Below are positions 16,599-23,775 of a stretch of 64,000 nt of DNA, one piece after another (within the stretch, counting starts at the first letter, position 1; every line of letters starts with the position of its first letter). The notes below the pieces were generated by a model that saw only the letters and a program-made list of their open reading frames with translations, was not told the DNA's origin and did no database searches. Both the position numbers and the translations under genes were made by a program. Origin of the DNA: Candidatus Sericytochromatia bacterium S15B-MN24 CBMW_12 (GTDB taxonomy: Bacteria; Cyanobacteriota; Sericytochromatia; S15B-MN24; UBA4093); the NCBI GenBank assembly GCA_002083825.1, contig DAZV01000045.1:20461-84460 (forward strand), read 5' to 3'.

Positions 16599-18296
16599 GC
16601 CGAGGAGGCTTGCGCCGTTCGACAGGTCCCGGAGGCGGGCGGAGTTCACCGGGTGCTCGATGAAGCCTTCGTCGGCGACGGCGAAGGTATGGAGCATGAC
16701 CTGGTCATGGGCGCGGATGGCGGTGTAGAGATCCTCGGTTTCGACCTGGCTTTCACCCTTGCGGAACTTGCGGTAGCGGGCGTAGAGGCTGACCGAGCGG
16801 TAGGCCAACAGGACGAGCTGGAAGTTGAAGACGGCTCCGAGCTTGCCCAGGTGGCGCTTCTGGAAAAGGACCCGCCGGATGAAACGGGTGAGGAGATCGG
16901 AGCCTTCGGCATCCGGCTGAAGATCCGGGACGGCGACTATCAGGTTGGCGTAGTCGGCGTCGAACTCCTTGTAATCGAAGAGCTCATCGAGATGTCCCTT
17001 GCTGCTGAGCATGAGGATGGTCAGTAGCTTGACCATTTCGTCCTGGGAGTCGATGCTTTCGGCAATGTCGATGGGCGGGGCCTGGGCGAGTCGCTCCCAG
17101 GCGTCAGAGATCCAGGCGTCATCGTCTTGGACGACTTCGCGGCTGGATTCGAGCAGGACCATGAAGCGATAGGCGTCGATCAGACGGTTGTAGTGGGGGA
17201 GTGCGCTCCGGTCGAGGATGTCGAGCAGGCGCTGTTCGATCTGGCGGTAGGCGTTCCAGGAAATGGCGTCGGACCACTGGGCCCAGGGCACGCGGTCCTC
17301 GACGCGTGGGACGGCGCCTTGAAGCCGGCGGAAGCGGGTGAGAATGTTCTCCTCGCGCTCGGTGAAGGGCTGTCCCTGGTTGGAGGCCGAGGACCGGCAG
17401 ACGAAGCTGGTGTAGGCGCAGACGCCGTCGGGGGTTTCGGTGAAGGTGAAGGGGTAGGTTTCGCAGACGAGGACGACGGGCCGGCCCAGGGTGGCGTGGA
17501 CGCCGCAGATCTTGCGGGCGCCGTCATCGACGGGCAGGTGGAAGACGCAGGAGTCGGTCTCGTTGACGGCGAAGCTGATGCGGCTGGCTTCTTCGTCGTC
17601 GCGGGGGGGCAGCTCGCGGAAGAGTTCCTTGCCTTCGAGTCCGGTGATGACGCCATTCCACTGCACGAACTGGAGGGCTTCGTGGGCTTCCTTTGGGATC
17701 TCGACGCCCCAGCGTCCGACGTGGCAGCATTCGCCGCGATCCTGGCAGGTGAAGCGGCTTTCGGGGAGGGCGATGAGCTTGGGGGGGGCTTCGGGCCAGA
17801 GGCGACGGACCATGAGGTCGAGGGGGTGGTAGGCGAGCTTGTTGTCGCGTTGGGCGAGCTCTCCCCAGACGCGGGCCTGCAGTTCGGGCCAGCTGCGCAG
17901 CGAGTCGGCTTCGCGAGGGATCAGGCCCATGATCAACCAGCCGGAGGGATTCTCGGTCTCCGAGTCGCGGGCGCTCTTGCACCATGCGAGGACGTCGAAT
18001 TCGCGGTTGGCGGCATCGGTCACGCGGAGGGCGGCGACGAAGTCTTCCTCGGTGGGGGCGTGGCCCTCGGGGTCGATGGCCAGCAGGCGGTAGGGTTTTG
18101 GGTCTCCCTCGTCGAAGGCCGTCTGGTACTCGGTGGCGGTCAGGGCGCCTCGGGGGGCGATCCGATCTCCGGCGGTGACCAGGGCGTCGGGGGAGTAGCA
18201 TGCCAGGTGATCGGCGTAGCGGCCATCGGCGTAGGACCGGAAATAGTCCTCGATGAGTCGCTTTGCCTCCGACGGGAGCGTCTTGCTGGAGATCAT
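16590..18296 (-). CDS. NTF2-like plus YkgJ/FliB-type cysteine-cluster protein
   Basis: A 568-residue protein with two parts. Residues about 10-130 look like a SnoaL/NTF2-like domain (LIEDYFRSYADGRYADHLACYSPDALV). Residues about 190-360 carry the YkgJ/FliB-type cysteine cluster: CQDRGECCHVGRWGVEIP, DSCVFHL, KICGVHATLGRP and CETYPFTF. These Cys residues normally bind a metal or Fe-S cluster; FliB members methylate flagellin lysines. The rest is helical without recognised motifs. There is no signal peptide. Start ATG 18296 has gaggtg upstream. Whether it modifies a filament protein is untested, but it sits next to the needle-like genes. Confidence 0.6.
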   Translation of the reverse strand: MISSKTLPSEAKRLIEDYFRSYADGRYADHLACYSPDALVTAGDRIAPRGALTATEYQTAFDEGDPKPYRLLAIDPEGHAPTEEDFVAALRVTDAANREFDVLAWCKSARDSETENPSGWLIMGLIPREADSLRSWPELQARVWGELAQRDNKLAYHPLDLMVRRLWPEAPPKLIALPESRFTCQDRGECCHVGRWGVEIPKEAHEALQFVQWNGVITGLEGKELFRELPPRDDEEASRISFAVNETDSCVFHLPVDDGARKICGVHATLGRPVVLVCETYPFTFTETPDGVCAYTSFVCRSSASNQGQPFTEREENILTRFRRLQGAVPRVEDRVPWAQWSDAISWNAYRQIEQRLLDILDRSALPHYNRLIDAYRFMVLLESSREVVQDDDAWISDAWERLAQAPPIDIAESIDSQDEMVKLLTILMLSSKGHLDELFDYKEFDADYANLIVAVPDLQPDAEGSDLLTRFIRRVLFQKRHLGKLGAVFNFQLVLLAYRSVSLYARYRKFRKGESQVETEDLYTAIRAHDQVMLHTFAVADEGFIEHPVNSARLRDLSNGASLLGLG

Positions 18297-18631
18297 CAGG
18301 TGGCACCTCGGTTTGAGAGAGAGGGCGTACGACCTTACAATGATAACACGGGCAGGATGTCGCCTTTGCCTTTACGATAACGCCCGGGTCTTTGTTAGGA
18401 GCGGGTTGGGTCGGATGGGTTTTGTTAGGGGTGGGTGATCGTTTTCGAGGCGGGCGTCAAGCCTTTGTGAAACCTCCATTAAGCGGCGAAGGAAGCGAGA
18501 GATCGGAGGGTATAGTGAAACTGTGAGCGGTTCAGCCCCCACCACCCGAGGCGAGTCCGAGGGAATGAGGGAACCGCCGGAAGTGGGTACCGTCCCCGAT
18601 CAGGGACCTGAACGTACTAAGGAGGCTGAAC
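18297..18631. other. intergenic regulatory region before needle-like gene 1
   Basis: 335 bases without a supported gene. It holds the divergent upstream regions of the Cys-cluster gene and of needle-like gene 1. From 18457 on it is nearly repeated at 19499 (conserved motif, GCGAGAGATCGGAGGGTATA, CTGTGAGCGGTTCA). The gene start is preceded by aaggagg. Confidence 0.6.
18457..18483 (+). promoter_or_regulatory. shared upstream motif, copy 1
   Basis: TCAAGCCTTTGTGAAACC followed by TCCATTAAG, about 150 bases before needle-like gene 1. The same block stands before needle-like gene 2, and a shorter form before the genes at 21097 and 26189. GGGTATAG follows 28 bases later and may be a -10 element. 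Confidence 0.45.
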
Positions 18632-18877
18632 ATGGCACTTGGCGGAGCAGATGTCGTCAACACTAACGCCTACAACGGCATGGTCAACGCGACCAACGTT
18701 GCGGGTAAGCTCATGGACAAGATGGACAACCTGGTCAAGCAGTTGGCCGGCGCCGATGCCGCCACGGCTCAGCAGATTCAGGCTCAGCTCACCCAGCTCG
18801 GCCGCGTCTTCGACCTCGTGATGCGCGTCATGGAGCAGATCAAGCAGTCCTGGCAGGCCTACACCTCGGTCCGTTAA
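18632..18877 (+). CDS. 81-aa helical-hairpin protein, T3SS needle-like, copy 1
   Basis: An 81-residue, signal-less, all-helical protein. Residues about 20-38 and 44-76 are amphipathic helices separated by a short turn (AGADAATAQQ). The second helix pattern (QIQAQLTQLGRVFDLVMRVM) and total length resemble type III secretion needle subunits (SctF: YscF, PrgI). The canonical P-(S/D)-D-P turn is absent, so this is structural similarity only. An ideal aaggagg precedes the ATG and a hairpin terminator follows, so strong monocistronic expression is likely. The protein is identical to that at 19668; the genes differ by three synonymous bases. An ESX/WXG-type small secreted protein is the main alternative, but no WXG motif is present. 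Confidence 0.6.
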   Translation: MALGGADVVNTNAYNGMVNATNVAGKLMDKMDNLVKQLAGADAATAQQIQAQLTQLGRVFDLVMRVMEQIKQSWQAYTSVR

Positions 18878-18929
18878 CGCCTTCGGCTGTCTCGCGACAG
18901 TCCGTTCGCCTCGGCCCACCGTTCACCTT

Positions 18930-18955
18930 GGCCCACCGTTCGCGGTGGGCCTTTT
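18930..18955 (+). terminator. terminator after needle-like gene 1
   Basis: Arms GGCCCACCG/CGGTGGGCC around TTCG, followed by TTTT. A second copy of the left arm (GGCCCACCGTTC) lies 17 bases upstream. Confidence 0.9.
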
Positions 18956-18965
18956 GCCATCTCAA

Positions 18966-19140
18966 CTTCCGCTAGTCATCCCCCCTCGATGGGGGGATTA
19001 TGGGGGGTGGGCGCCTGCGGCTAAAGACTATGTACGGCGAAGCCATGGCCCCTAATCTTCCGCTAATCCGCCCCCCTCGATGGGGGGCTACGGGGGGTGA
19101 GCGCCTGCGGCTAAAGACTATGTACGGCGAAGCCATGGCG
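18966..19140 (+). repeat. dispersed repeat between the two needle-like genes, left part
   Basis: Two tandem modules (C6-TCGATGGGGGG, a G6 run, GCGCCTGCGGCTAAAGACTA, ACGGCGAAGCCATGG) linked by CCCCTAATCTTCCGCTAATCC. This is the same organisation as at 9811-9960, with a different middle block. Confidence 0.8.
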
Positions 19141-19260
19141 TTCCTTATTATTTATTATTTCTGAATCACCATGGGGAGAGATAAGGAACCTGGGATCAGT
19201 AACACCCCCCCCCATTGGGCCTGCGGGCCCAGTTAGGCTGCGCCTGAACAAGGGGGGGGA
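19139..19260 (+). repeat. dispersed repeat between the needle-like genes, right part
   Basis: GTTCCTTAT (19139-19147) and ATAAGGAAC (19180-19188) flank an AT-rich core almost identical to 9944-9993. CCTGGGATCAGTAACACC, a C run and a block GGCCCAGTTAGGCTGCGCCT follow. That last block is found inverted at 22257-22290. Confidence 0.75.
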
Positions 19261-19498
19261 TCTAGGGGAAGCTCCCCTTCGGGGTTGAGGAAGAAGATCG
19301 CAGCCCATGCGATTCCTCCGCCAGGAAACGCTGCGGGCCTTGGGACTGCGGAAGCCCTTGAGTTTCGCCGGCCATTTCTCAGGGGCGACGCCTCGATAGT
19401 CGGCGCGGGTCCCGATTGTTAACGAGGGCTCTTTCGTTAAGTCGAGATTTGGAGAGGCGGGTAATGTTGGGAGCAGGGGCACGTTTGAGAAGCGGGCA
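19261..19498. other. intergenic DNA without a supported gene
   Basis: About 240 bases between the dispersed repeat and the copy-2 promoter. The minus strand can be read as a continuous stretch (DYRGVAPEKWPAKLKGF and more) without a credible start, so it may be a gene remnant. TTGTTAACGAGG and TTTCGTTAAG occur here. Confidence 0.3.
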
Positions 19499-19524
19499 TC
19501 AAGCCTTTGTGAAACCTTCATTAA
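19499..19524 (+). promoter_or_regulatory. shared upstream motif, copy 2
   Basis: TCAAGCCTTTGTGAAACC followed by TTCATTAA, about 145 bases before needle-like gene 2. It is followed at the same distance as copy 1 by GGAGGGTATAG. Confidence 0.45.
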
Positions 19525-19667
19525 TTGGCACATGAAGCGAGAGATCGGAGGGTATAGAGAAACTGTGAGCGGTTCACCCCCAGCATCCGGGCTCAGTCCG
19601 GGACGAGGAAGCCGCCGGAGTTGGTAGAATTCCTGGGTGAAGACCCGAGCATACAAGGAGGCTGAAC

Positions 19668-19913
19668 ATGGCACTTGGCGGAGCAGATGTCGTCAACACT
19701 AACGCCTACAACGGCATGGTCAACGCGACCAACGTTGCGGGTAAGCTCATGGACAAGATGGACAACCTGGTCAAGCAGTTGGCCGGCGCCGATGCCGCCA
19801 CGGCTCAGCAGATTCAGGCTCAGCTCACCCAGCTCGGCCGCGTGTTCGACCTCGTAATGCGCGTCATGGAGCAGATCAAGCAGTCCTGGCAGGCTTACAC
19901 CTCGGTCCGTTAA
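19668..19913 (+). CDS. 81-aa helical-hairpin protein, T3SS needle-like, copy 2
   Basis: Encodes exactly the same 81 residues as the gene at 18632. Only three codons differ, all at silent third positions (GTC/GTG, GTG/GTA, GCC/GCT). The duplication includes the motif at 19499, about 30 bases around the putative -10, the aaggagg ribosome site and the terminator. The rest of the leader has diverged, so either the copy is old with selection or gene conversion holding the coding part, or the leaders were exchanged. Two doses of one small structural subunit suggest a need for high copy number, as for filament or needle subunits. Confidence 0.6.
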   Translation: MALGGADVVNTNAYNGMVNATNVAGKLMDKMDNLVKQLAGADAATAQQIQAQLTQLGRVFDLVMRVMEQIKQSWQAYTSVR

Positions 19914-19948
19914 TGCCTTCGGCTGTTTCACGACAGTCCGTTCGCCTC

Positions 19949-19974
19949 GGCCCACCGTTCGCGGTGGGCCTTTT
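19949..19974 (+). terminator. terminator after needle-like gene 2
   Basis: GGCCCACCG/CGGTGGGCC arms with TTCG loop and a T-rich tail, the same hairpin as after copy 1. Confidence 0.9.
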
Positions 19975-20103
19975 ACTTGTTTTTTCCTCAGGACGCGTCA
20001 AATCGGGTAGGGGTCGAGCGATCGAGGGTAGGATAAGCTAGAATGCCGTATGAAAAGCGGATCGTTCTTAAACGCCAGTCTCAGAAAGGAACCAGGGTTC
20101 GCG

Positions 20104-20940
20104 ATGGAAGAGAACAAGCGCCCACCCAGCCTTGAATCGCTGGAGCGAGAACTCAAGGTTCGCAAGGCGGAGGTCGAAGCGAAGCTCAATGATCTCAAGT
20201 CGATGTTGAGCTACATCCAGCCTCGTGTGCAAGCGGATCAACAGGAGCTCGAACAGCTCAAGAGGGGGCCGCAGAGCCCTGATAGTCAACAGCGTATCCA
20301 GATTCTCGAGAAGAAGATGGGGATCATCATGCCGGTCCTCAGGGCCACCGATGCCCTTCCGGGACTGAGCGGCGGCAGCCTGGTGAATGCTCCTGCCGAA
20401 GTGAGCAAGCGCATGACCGGACAGCTGAACCTCGAAATCAGCATCACCGAGTGCGAGATGGTCGTGGCGAACGCTCAGCAGTTCCTTTCGATGCTCGCTC
20501 CCAAGGCCGAGGTCCTCCGTTTCTTGGTTGGCCAGCCTGCCAAGGTTCCGGCCAATTTCCAGGCCGCAGCGCGCCAGTTCAAGGCAAAGCTTGCCCAGAA
20601 GCCGGCAGTTCTTCAAGCCGTTCAGCGCGCCATTCACTTCTATGACGAGGCCGTGGCGCTCTATCGCTCCGAGGCGCCTCAAGTGGCCAACCTTCGTGGG
20701 ATGGAGAAGCGGGACGTCGCCCAGTTGATTCCCGCACTCAAGACGGGTCAACTCGCCGGCAAGATGAACAACCTTCGAAAGCTCAACGAACTCTTCCAGG
20801 CCGAGCCTGCGCTTGCCCAGTTCTTCGCGCCCCTTCCCGATGTCGACATTCCTCTCAACGAGGCGGTCGCGACCAAGGCGACGAGCAAGCCTTTGACCGG
20901 GCGGCTCATGGACATGCTGGGGCTCGGCAAGCAGGGATAG
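20104..20940 (+). CDS. coiled-coil protein of unknown function
   Basis: A 278-residue helical, signal-less protein. Residues about 8-75 form a strong coiled coil (SLERELKVRKAEVEAKLNDL and onwards). The remainder is helical with few turns, ending in a basic amphipathic segment (LTGRLMDMLGLGKQG). No family is recognised. ATG 20104 is preferred, with aaagga about 13 bases upstream; an upstream ATG at 20050 is only a few bases from a TAGAAT -10-like box (20039-20044). Its position after the needle-like genes and before a VWD-like gene suggests a role in the same system (chaperone, scaffold or exported component), but this is inference. Confidence 0.55.
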   Translation: MEENKRPPSLESLERELKVRKAEVEAKLNDLKSMLSYIQPRVQADQQELEQLKRGPQSPDSQQRIQILEKKMGIIMPVLRATDALPGLSGGSLVNAPAEVSKRMTGQLNLEISITECEMVVANAQQFLSMLAPKAEVLRFLVGQPAKVPANFQAAARQFKAKLAQKPAVLQAVQRAIHFYDEAVALYRSEAPQVANLRGMEKRDVAQLIPALKTGQLAGKMNNLRKLNELFQAEPALAQFFAPLPDVDIPLNEAVATKATSKPLTGRLMDMLGLGKQG

Positions 20941-21004
20941 CCCGCGCGGGCGCTTGCAGAACCGGCCCATGTTCGGCTGGTGTTTCCGGGTGCTGAAGAC
21001 TTCG

Positions 21005-21022
21005 TCAAGCCTTCGTTAAACC
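21005..21022 (+). promoter_or_regulatory. shared upstream motif, copy 3
   Basis: TCAAGCCTTCGTTAAACC, differing from copies 1 and 2 at three positions, 75 bases before the VWD-like gene. GGGAATAA follows 21 bases later. Confidence 0.4.
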
Positions 21023-21096
21023 ACGCAGCTATTCTCTCCCGCAGGGAATAACCATGACATGGGCGGGTGATGCCGCGAGAGAATACGGAGGACTTG

Positions 21097-22044
21097 ATGA
21101 GCGATATGGCCGTTAACCCCAACGCAACCGCGGTTTGGTCGACCTTGCCGGCTGCACCTGCTGCTCCGGCGGCGGCTCCCGCAGCTCCCGCGGCTGCCGC
21201 CGCACCCGGCGGGTCGGCTCCGGCCGGTGACTCTTCCTCGGTAAGTGGCGCGAGCCGGCTCTACACGGAGATCTGGAATGGCGACATCGGGAAGCCGTCC
21301 ACGGCTATCCCGCAGAAGCCCGCCGTCGAGCAAGCTGGCTGGGCCGATCCTCCCGTCACCGAGCGCTGGAATGGCGAAATCACCTTTCCGGATCCCCCGA
21401 AACCCCCGATCGAGGGCGCTTCCTTCCGCTCGTGGGGCGATCCTCACGAGGTTTCCGGTGACGGTCTCAAGTATGACAACATGTTGACCGGGACCTTCAC
21501 GGCCTTCAAGAGCGCCAGCGGGGATCTCGAGCTCCAGAAGTTCCAGGAGAAAGACGAGGCGGGCCGCTGGGCGGGCGCCACCCTCAACAAGGCTGCGGGA
21601 ATCAAGGTTGGCGACAACGCCATCTCCTACGATATCCGGAACGATCAGCTCATGGTCAACGGTCAGCAGGTCTCGACCAGGCCCGGATCCAGCTTCCAGT
21701 TGCCGGACGGCGGCAGCGTCAGCGTGGGGACCGATGGTAACATCAGCGTCAACTCGGCCCTGGGCGACACCATCACCATCAAGAAGAACGACGGCTACAT
21801 CGACTTCGAGGGGTCGCTCGCGGCAGGCCGACCCGACGGATCGGTCTTCGGCTCGCTGGGAACCTTCGACGCGGATACCGATCCTGCGAACGATCTGAAG
21901 CGTCCCGACGGCTCGGTCTTTCCTATCACCTACAACGCCAACAAGAGCGCCAATAACCAGGTGATGGAGGGCCAGGCCCACGTCGATCAGTTCCTCGAAC
22001 TGTGGCGGGTGCCGACCGCCATGGATTTGATTCCCACTCGGTAG
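21097..22044 (+). CDS. signal-less VWD-like domain protein 1
   Basis: A 315-residue protein. Residues 1-45 are Ala/Pro-rich and disordered. WNGDIGKPSTAI and WNGEITFPDPP form a short repeat (about 60-105). From about 110 there is a von Willebrand factor D-like domain: SWGDPHEVSGDGLKYDNMLT, GTFTAFKS, IKVGDNAISYDI, QLPDGGSVSV and a closing LGTFDADTDPANDLKRPDG. VWD domains are normally extracellular, yet no Sec signal or lipobox is present. ATG 21097 follows cggagga; a start ten codons upstream has no ribosome site. The protein at 22305-23633 carries the same domain and is convergent with it. Confidence 0.6.
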   Translation: MSDMAVNPNATAVWSTLPAAPAAPAAAPAAPAAAAAPGGSAPAGDSSSVSGASRLYTEIWNGDIGKPSTAIPQKPAVEQAGWADPPVTERWNGEITFPDPPKPPIEGASFRSWGDPHEVSGDGLKYDNMLTGTFTAFKSASGDLELQKFQEKDEAGRWAGATLNKAAGIKVGDNAISYDIRNDQLMVNGQQVSTRPGSSFQLPDGGSVSVGTDGNISVNSALGDTITIKKNDGYIDFEGSLAAGRPDGSVFGSLGTFDADTDPANDLKRPDGSVFPITYNANKSANNQVMEGQAHVDQFLELWRVPTAMDLIPTR

Positions 22045-22058
22045 TCGCTCTCACGTTC

Positions 22059-22118
22059 AAGGAACCTGGGAGCAGTAACACCCCCCCCCCTTCCCCCCCC
22101 ATCAAGGGGGGGGATTCT
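22059..22118 (+). repeat. partial dispersed repeat copy
   Basis: AAGGAACCTGGGAGCAGTAA followed by CACC, a C run, ATCAA and a G run matches the right half of the element at 9985-10040 and 19182-19260. Confidence 0.65.
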
Positions 22119-22145
22119 TTTTGGGGAGGAACTGGGAGCAGCGGC

Positions 22146-22184
22146 AACCCCGTATCATTGGTTGCCAACCAATGATACGGGGTT
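22146..22184. repeat. 39-base near-perfect palindrome
   Basis: Two perfectly complementary 19-base arms (AACCCCGTATCATTGGTTG) separated by one base, between two convergent VWD-like genes. A second small hairpin GGTTTCGTGAAACC (22181-22194) overlaps its right end. It may serve as a bidirectional terminator or mark an element end; there is no T tract. Confidence 0.7.
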
Positions 22185-22256
22185 TCGTGAAACCCTGGGA
22201 CGTTTGGGGGGCGGGGAAAGGAGCCGAGGAGCCAAGGAGAAGCAGGCAGGAATTTA

Positions 22257-22290
22257 TCCCCCCCTTGCTCAGGCGCAGCCTAACTGGGCC
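22257..22290 (-). repeat. inverted fragment of the dispersed repeat
   Basis: CCCCCCCTTGCTCAGGCGCA and CCTAACTGGGCC are the reverse complement, with one change, of the block at 19219-19257. Confidence 0.65.
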
Positions 22291-22304
22291 ATAGGAGACA
22301 AGGG

Positions 22305-23633
22305 TTACGGGGTTTTCCAGTCCTTGAGGAAGGCATCCAGGTTGGGAGCGATCTTGCCGCTGCGGAGCTTCAGATCGTTTTCCGGGTTGGCGTCGGCATC
22401 GAAGGCTCCTGCCATGCCGCTCATCTCCCCTGCCTGGCGCTTGGCGCCGATGTTCCCGTAGAGGTCGAGGTAGCGGCCGCCGTTTTTTCGCTGGAGGATG
22501 AGCCAAGCGGTGCGATCGCCTTCGGGGGTGACGACCTGGATTCTGGATGCGAACTTTCCTGGGGCGTACTCGCTGTTGGTCATTTCGAGGCGCCCGCCAC
22601 TGGGGAGGGTGAGCTTCGAGCCGGCCTTGAAGGCTATCTTCTTGTCGTTGAGCGTGAGGATCTGGCTCGGGGCGTCGTAGGCGATGGTGTCGGCGTGGCA
22701 CTTGATCGAGATGGCGGTGTTCCAGATGCCGTTGTCGCCCGGGATCTTGCCCTGGGTGTTTTGAACTTCGAACTTGCCGTCGGAGCTGCGGAGCAGGGTG
22801 AAGCGTCCCGCCAGCGAGGCGTCGAAGAGCTTGCCGTCACCGGTGGTGACGTGAGGGTCGGCGACCACCTTCCAGCTTCGGCCGCCGACGCCTTCGGGCT
22901 TGGGAGTCGGCTTGGGGGGCGGTTCGGGTTCAGGCATGCCTGGCAGGCCGCCCAGACGCGCGGCGGTATGGGTGGGCGCGACGGGTTCGGGAGCCGGTTC
23001 GGGTTCGGGCTCGGGGATGCCTGGCAGGCCGCCCAGACGCGAAGCGGTGTGGGTAGGCGGAGCAGCGGGTTCGGGAACCGTGGGGAGGCCGCCGATCGGG
23101 GCGGGCGAGTGGTCGGGCTTCGGCGGTTCCGCGGGCACCGGCACGGGAGGGGTTGGCACCGGAGGTGCCGCCACGGGAGGTATCGCGACGGGAGGCGGCG
23201 GGGGCACCGGAAGCGGCGCCAGGACGACCGGTGGGGTATAGACGGGAGCTGGCGGAACGACCGGCGGCGGCTGGGTGGAAACCGACGGAGCGGTTCGCCA
23301 TCGCGCTTCCCAGAGGGAGGTTTCGGGAGTTTCGGCCCAGAGCGTGGTGTAGCCCTGCGGGTTGGACGCAGGAACGACTTGGGCTTGGGTTGTGACTTGG
23401 GCCTGGGTGGCGACTTGGGTCTGGGGGGCGCCGGCGGCCTGGATGGCTTGCGGGGAGAACTGGGTGGCGTCCGGGCTCCATGCTTGCGGAGGGATGGCGA
23501 CCGGGGGCGGAACGGCAACAGGCGGTTGGCCGGCAACGGGAAGCTGGACGGCAGGATTGAAAGTGGCGGGAGTTCCGGTTACGGGCACTCCCCAAGGGTT
23601 TGTCACCAGCGGGTTTCCTGCGCGATCGACCAT
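22305..23633 (-). CDS. proline-rich VWD-like domain protein 2
   Basis: A 442-residue protein without signal peptide. Residues 1-250 are very Pro/Val/Ala-rich with a repeated unit LGGLPGxPEPEPE plus PTHTAxR (three copies, about 190-250). A VWD-like domain follows (about 270-442): VVADPHVTTGDGKLFDASLA, GRFTLLRSSDGKFEVQ, DTIAYDAPSQILTLN, and GMAGAFDADANPENDLKLRSG. The N-terminus (NPWGVPVTGTPATFNP) resembles the low-complexity starts at 12105 and 21097. ATG 23633 has ggggagga upstream. The likely role is an extended surface or structural protein, with export by an unknown route. Confidence 0.6.
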   Translation of the reverse strand: MVDRAGNPLVTNPWGVPVTGTPATFNPAVQLPVAGQPPVAVPPPVAIPPQAWSPDATQFSPQAIQAAGAPQTQVATQAQVTTQAQVVPASNPQGYTTLWAETPETSLWEARWRTAPSVSTQPPPVVPPAPVYTPPVVLAPLPVPPPPPVAIPPVAAPPVPTPPVPVPAEPPKPDHSPAPIGGLPTVPEPAAPPTHTASRLGGLPGIPEPEPEPAPEPVAPTHTAARLGGLPGMPEPEPPPKPTPKPEGVGGRSWKVVADPHVTTGDGKLFDASLAGRFTLLRSSDGKFEVQNTQGKIPGDNGIWNTAISIKCHADTIAYDAPSQILTLNDKKIAFKAGSKLTLPSGGRLEMTNSEYAPGKFASRIQVVTPEGDRTAWLILQRKNGGRYLDLYGNIGAKRQAGEMSGMAGAFDADANPENDLKLRSGKIAPNLDAFLKDWKTP

Positions 23634-23775
23634 CGTTTCCTCCCCGGCCCCCAAGGGCATCCTCTGCTATCTTTATTATGCCCGTTAGAGCCGGATTCTT
23701 GCCTCTTTCATGGGGCATGGTTAGAAGCGTTGCCAGTTGGGACATAATGCAGGTAGCGCGCAAGGGGAGGAACGG

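Noticed and set aside
18457..19540. Sigma-54 promoter (TTGGCACATGAAGC) before needle-like gene 2
   Set aside because: The GG-GC spacing is 8 rather than 10 bases, and copy 1 lacks the sequence.
19111..19674. A 187-codon minus-strand frame between the needle-like genes
   Set aside because: It runs through the dispersed repeat and the promoter of copy 2, and lacks a start signal; at most a gene remnant.
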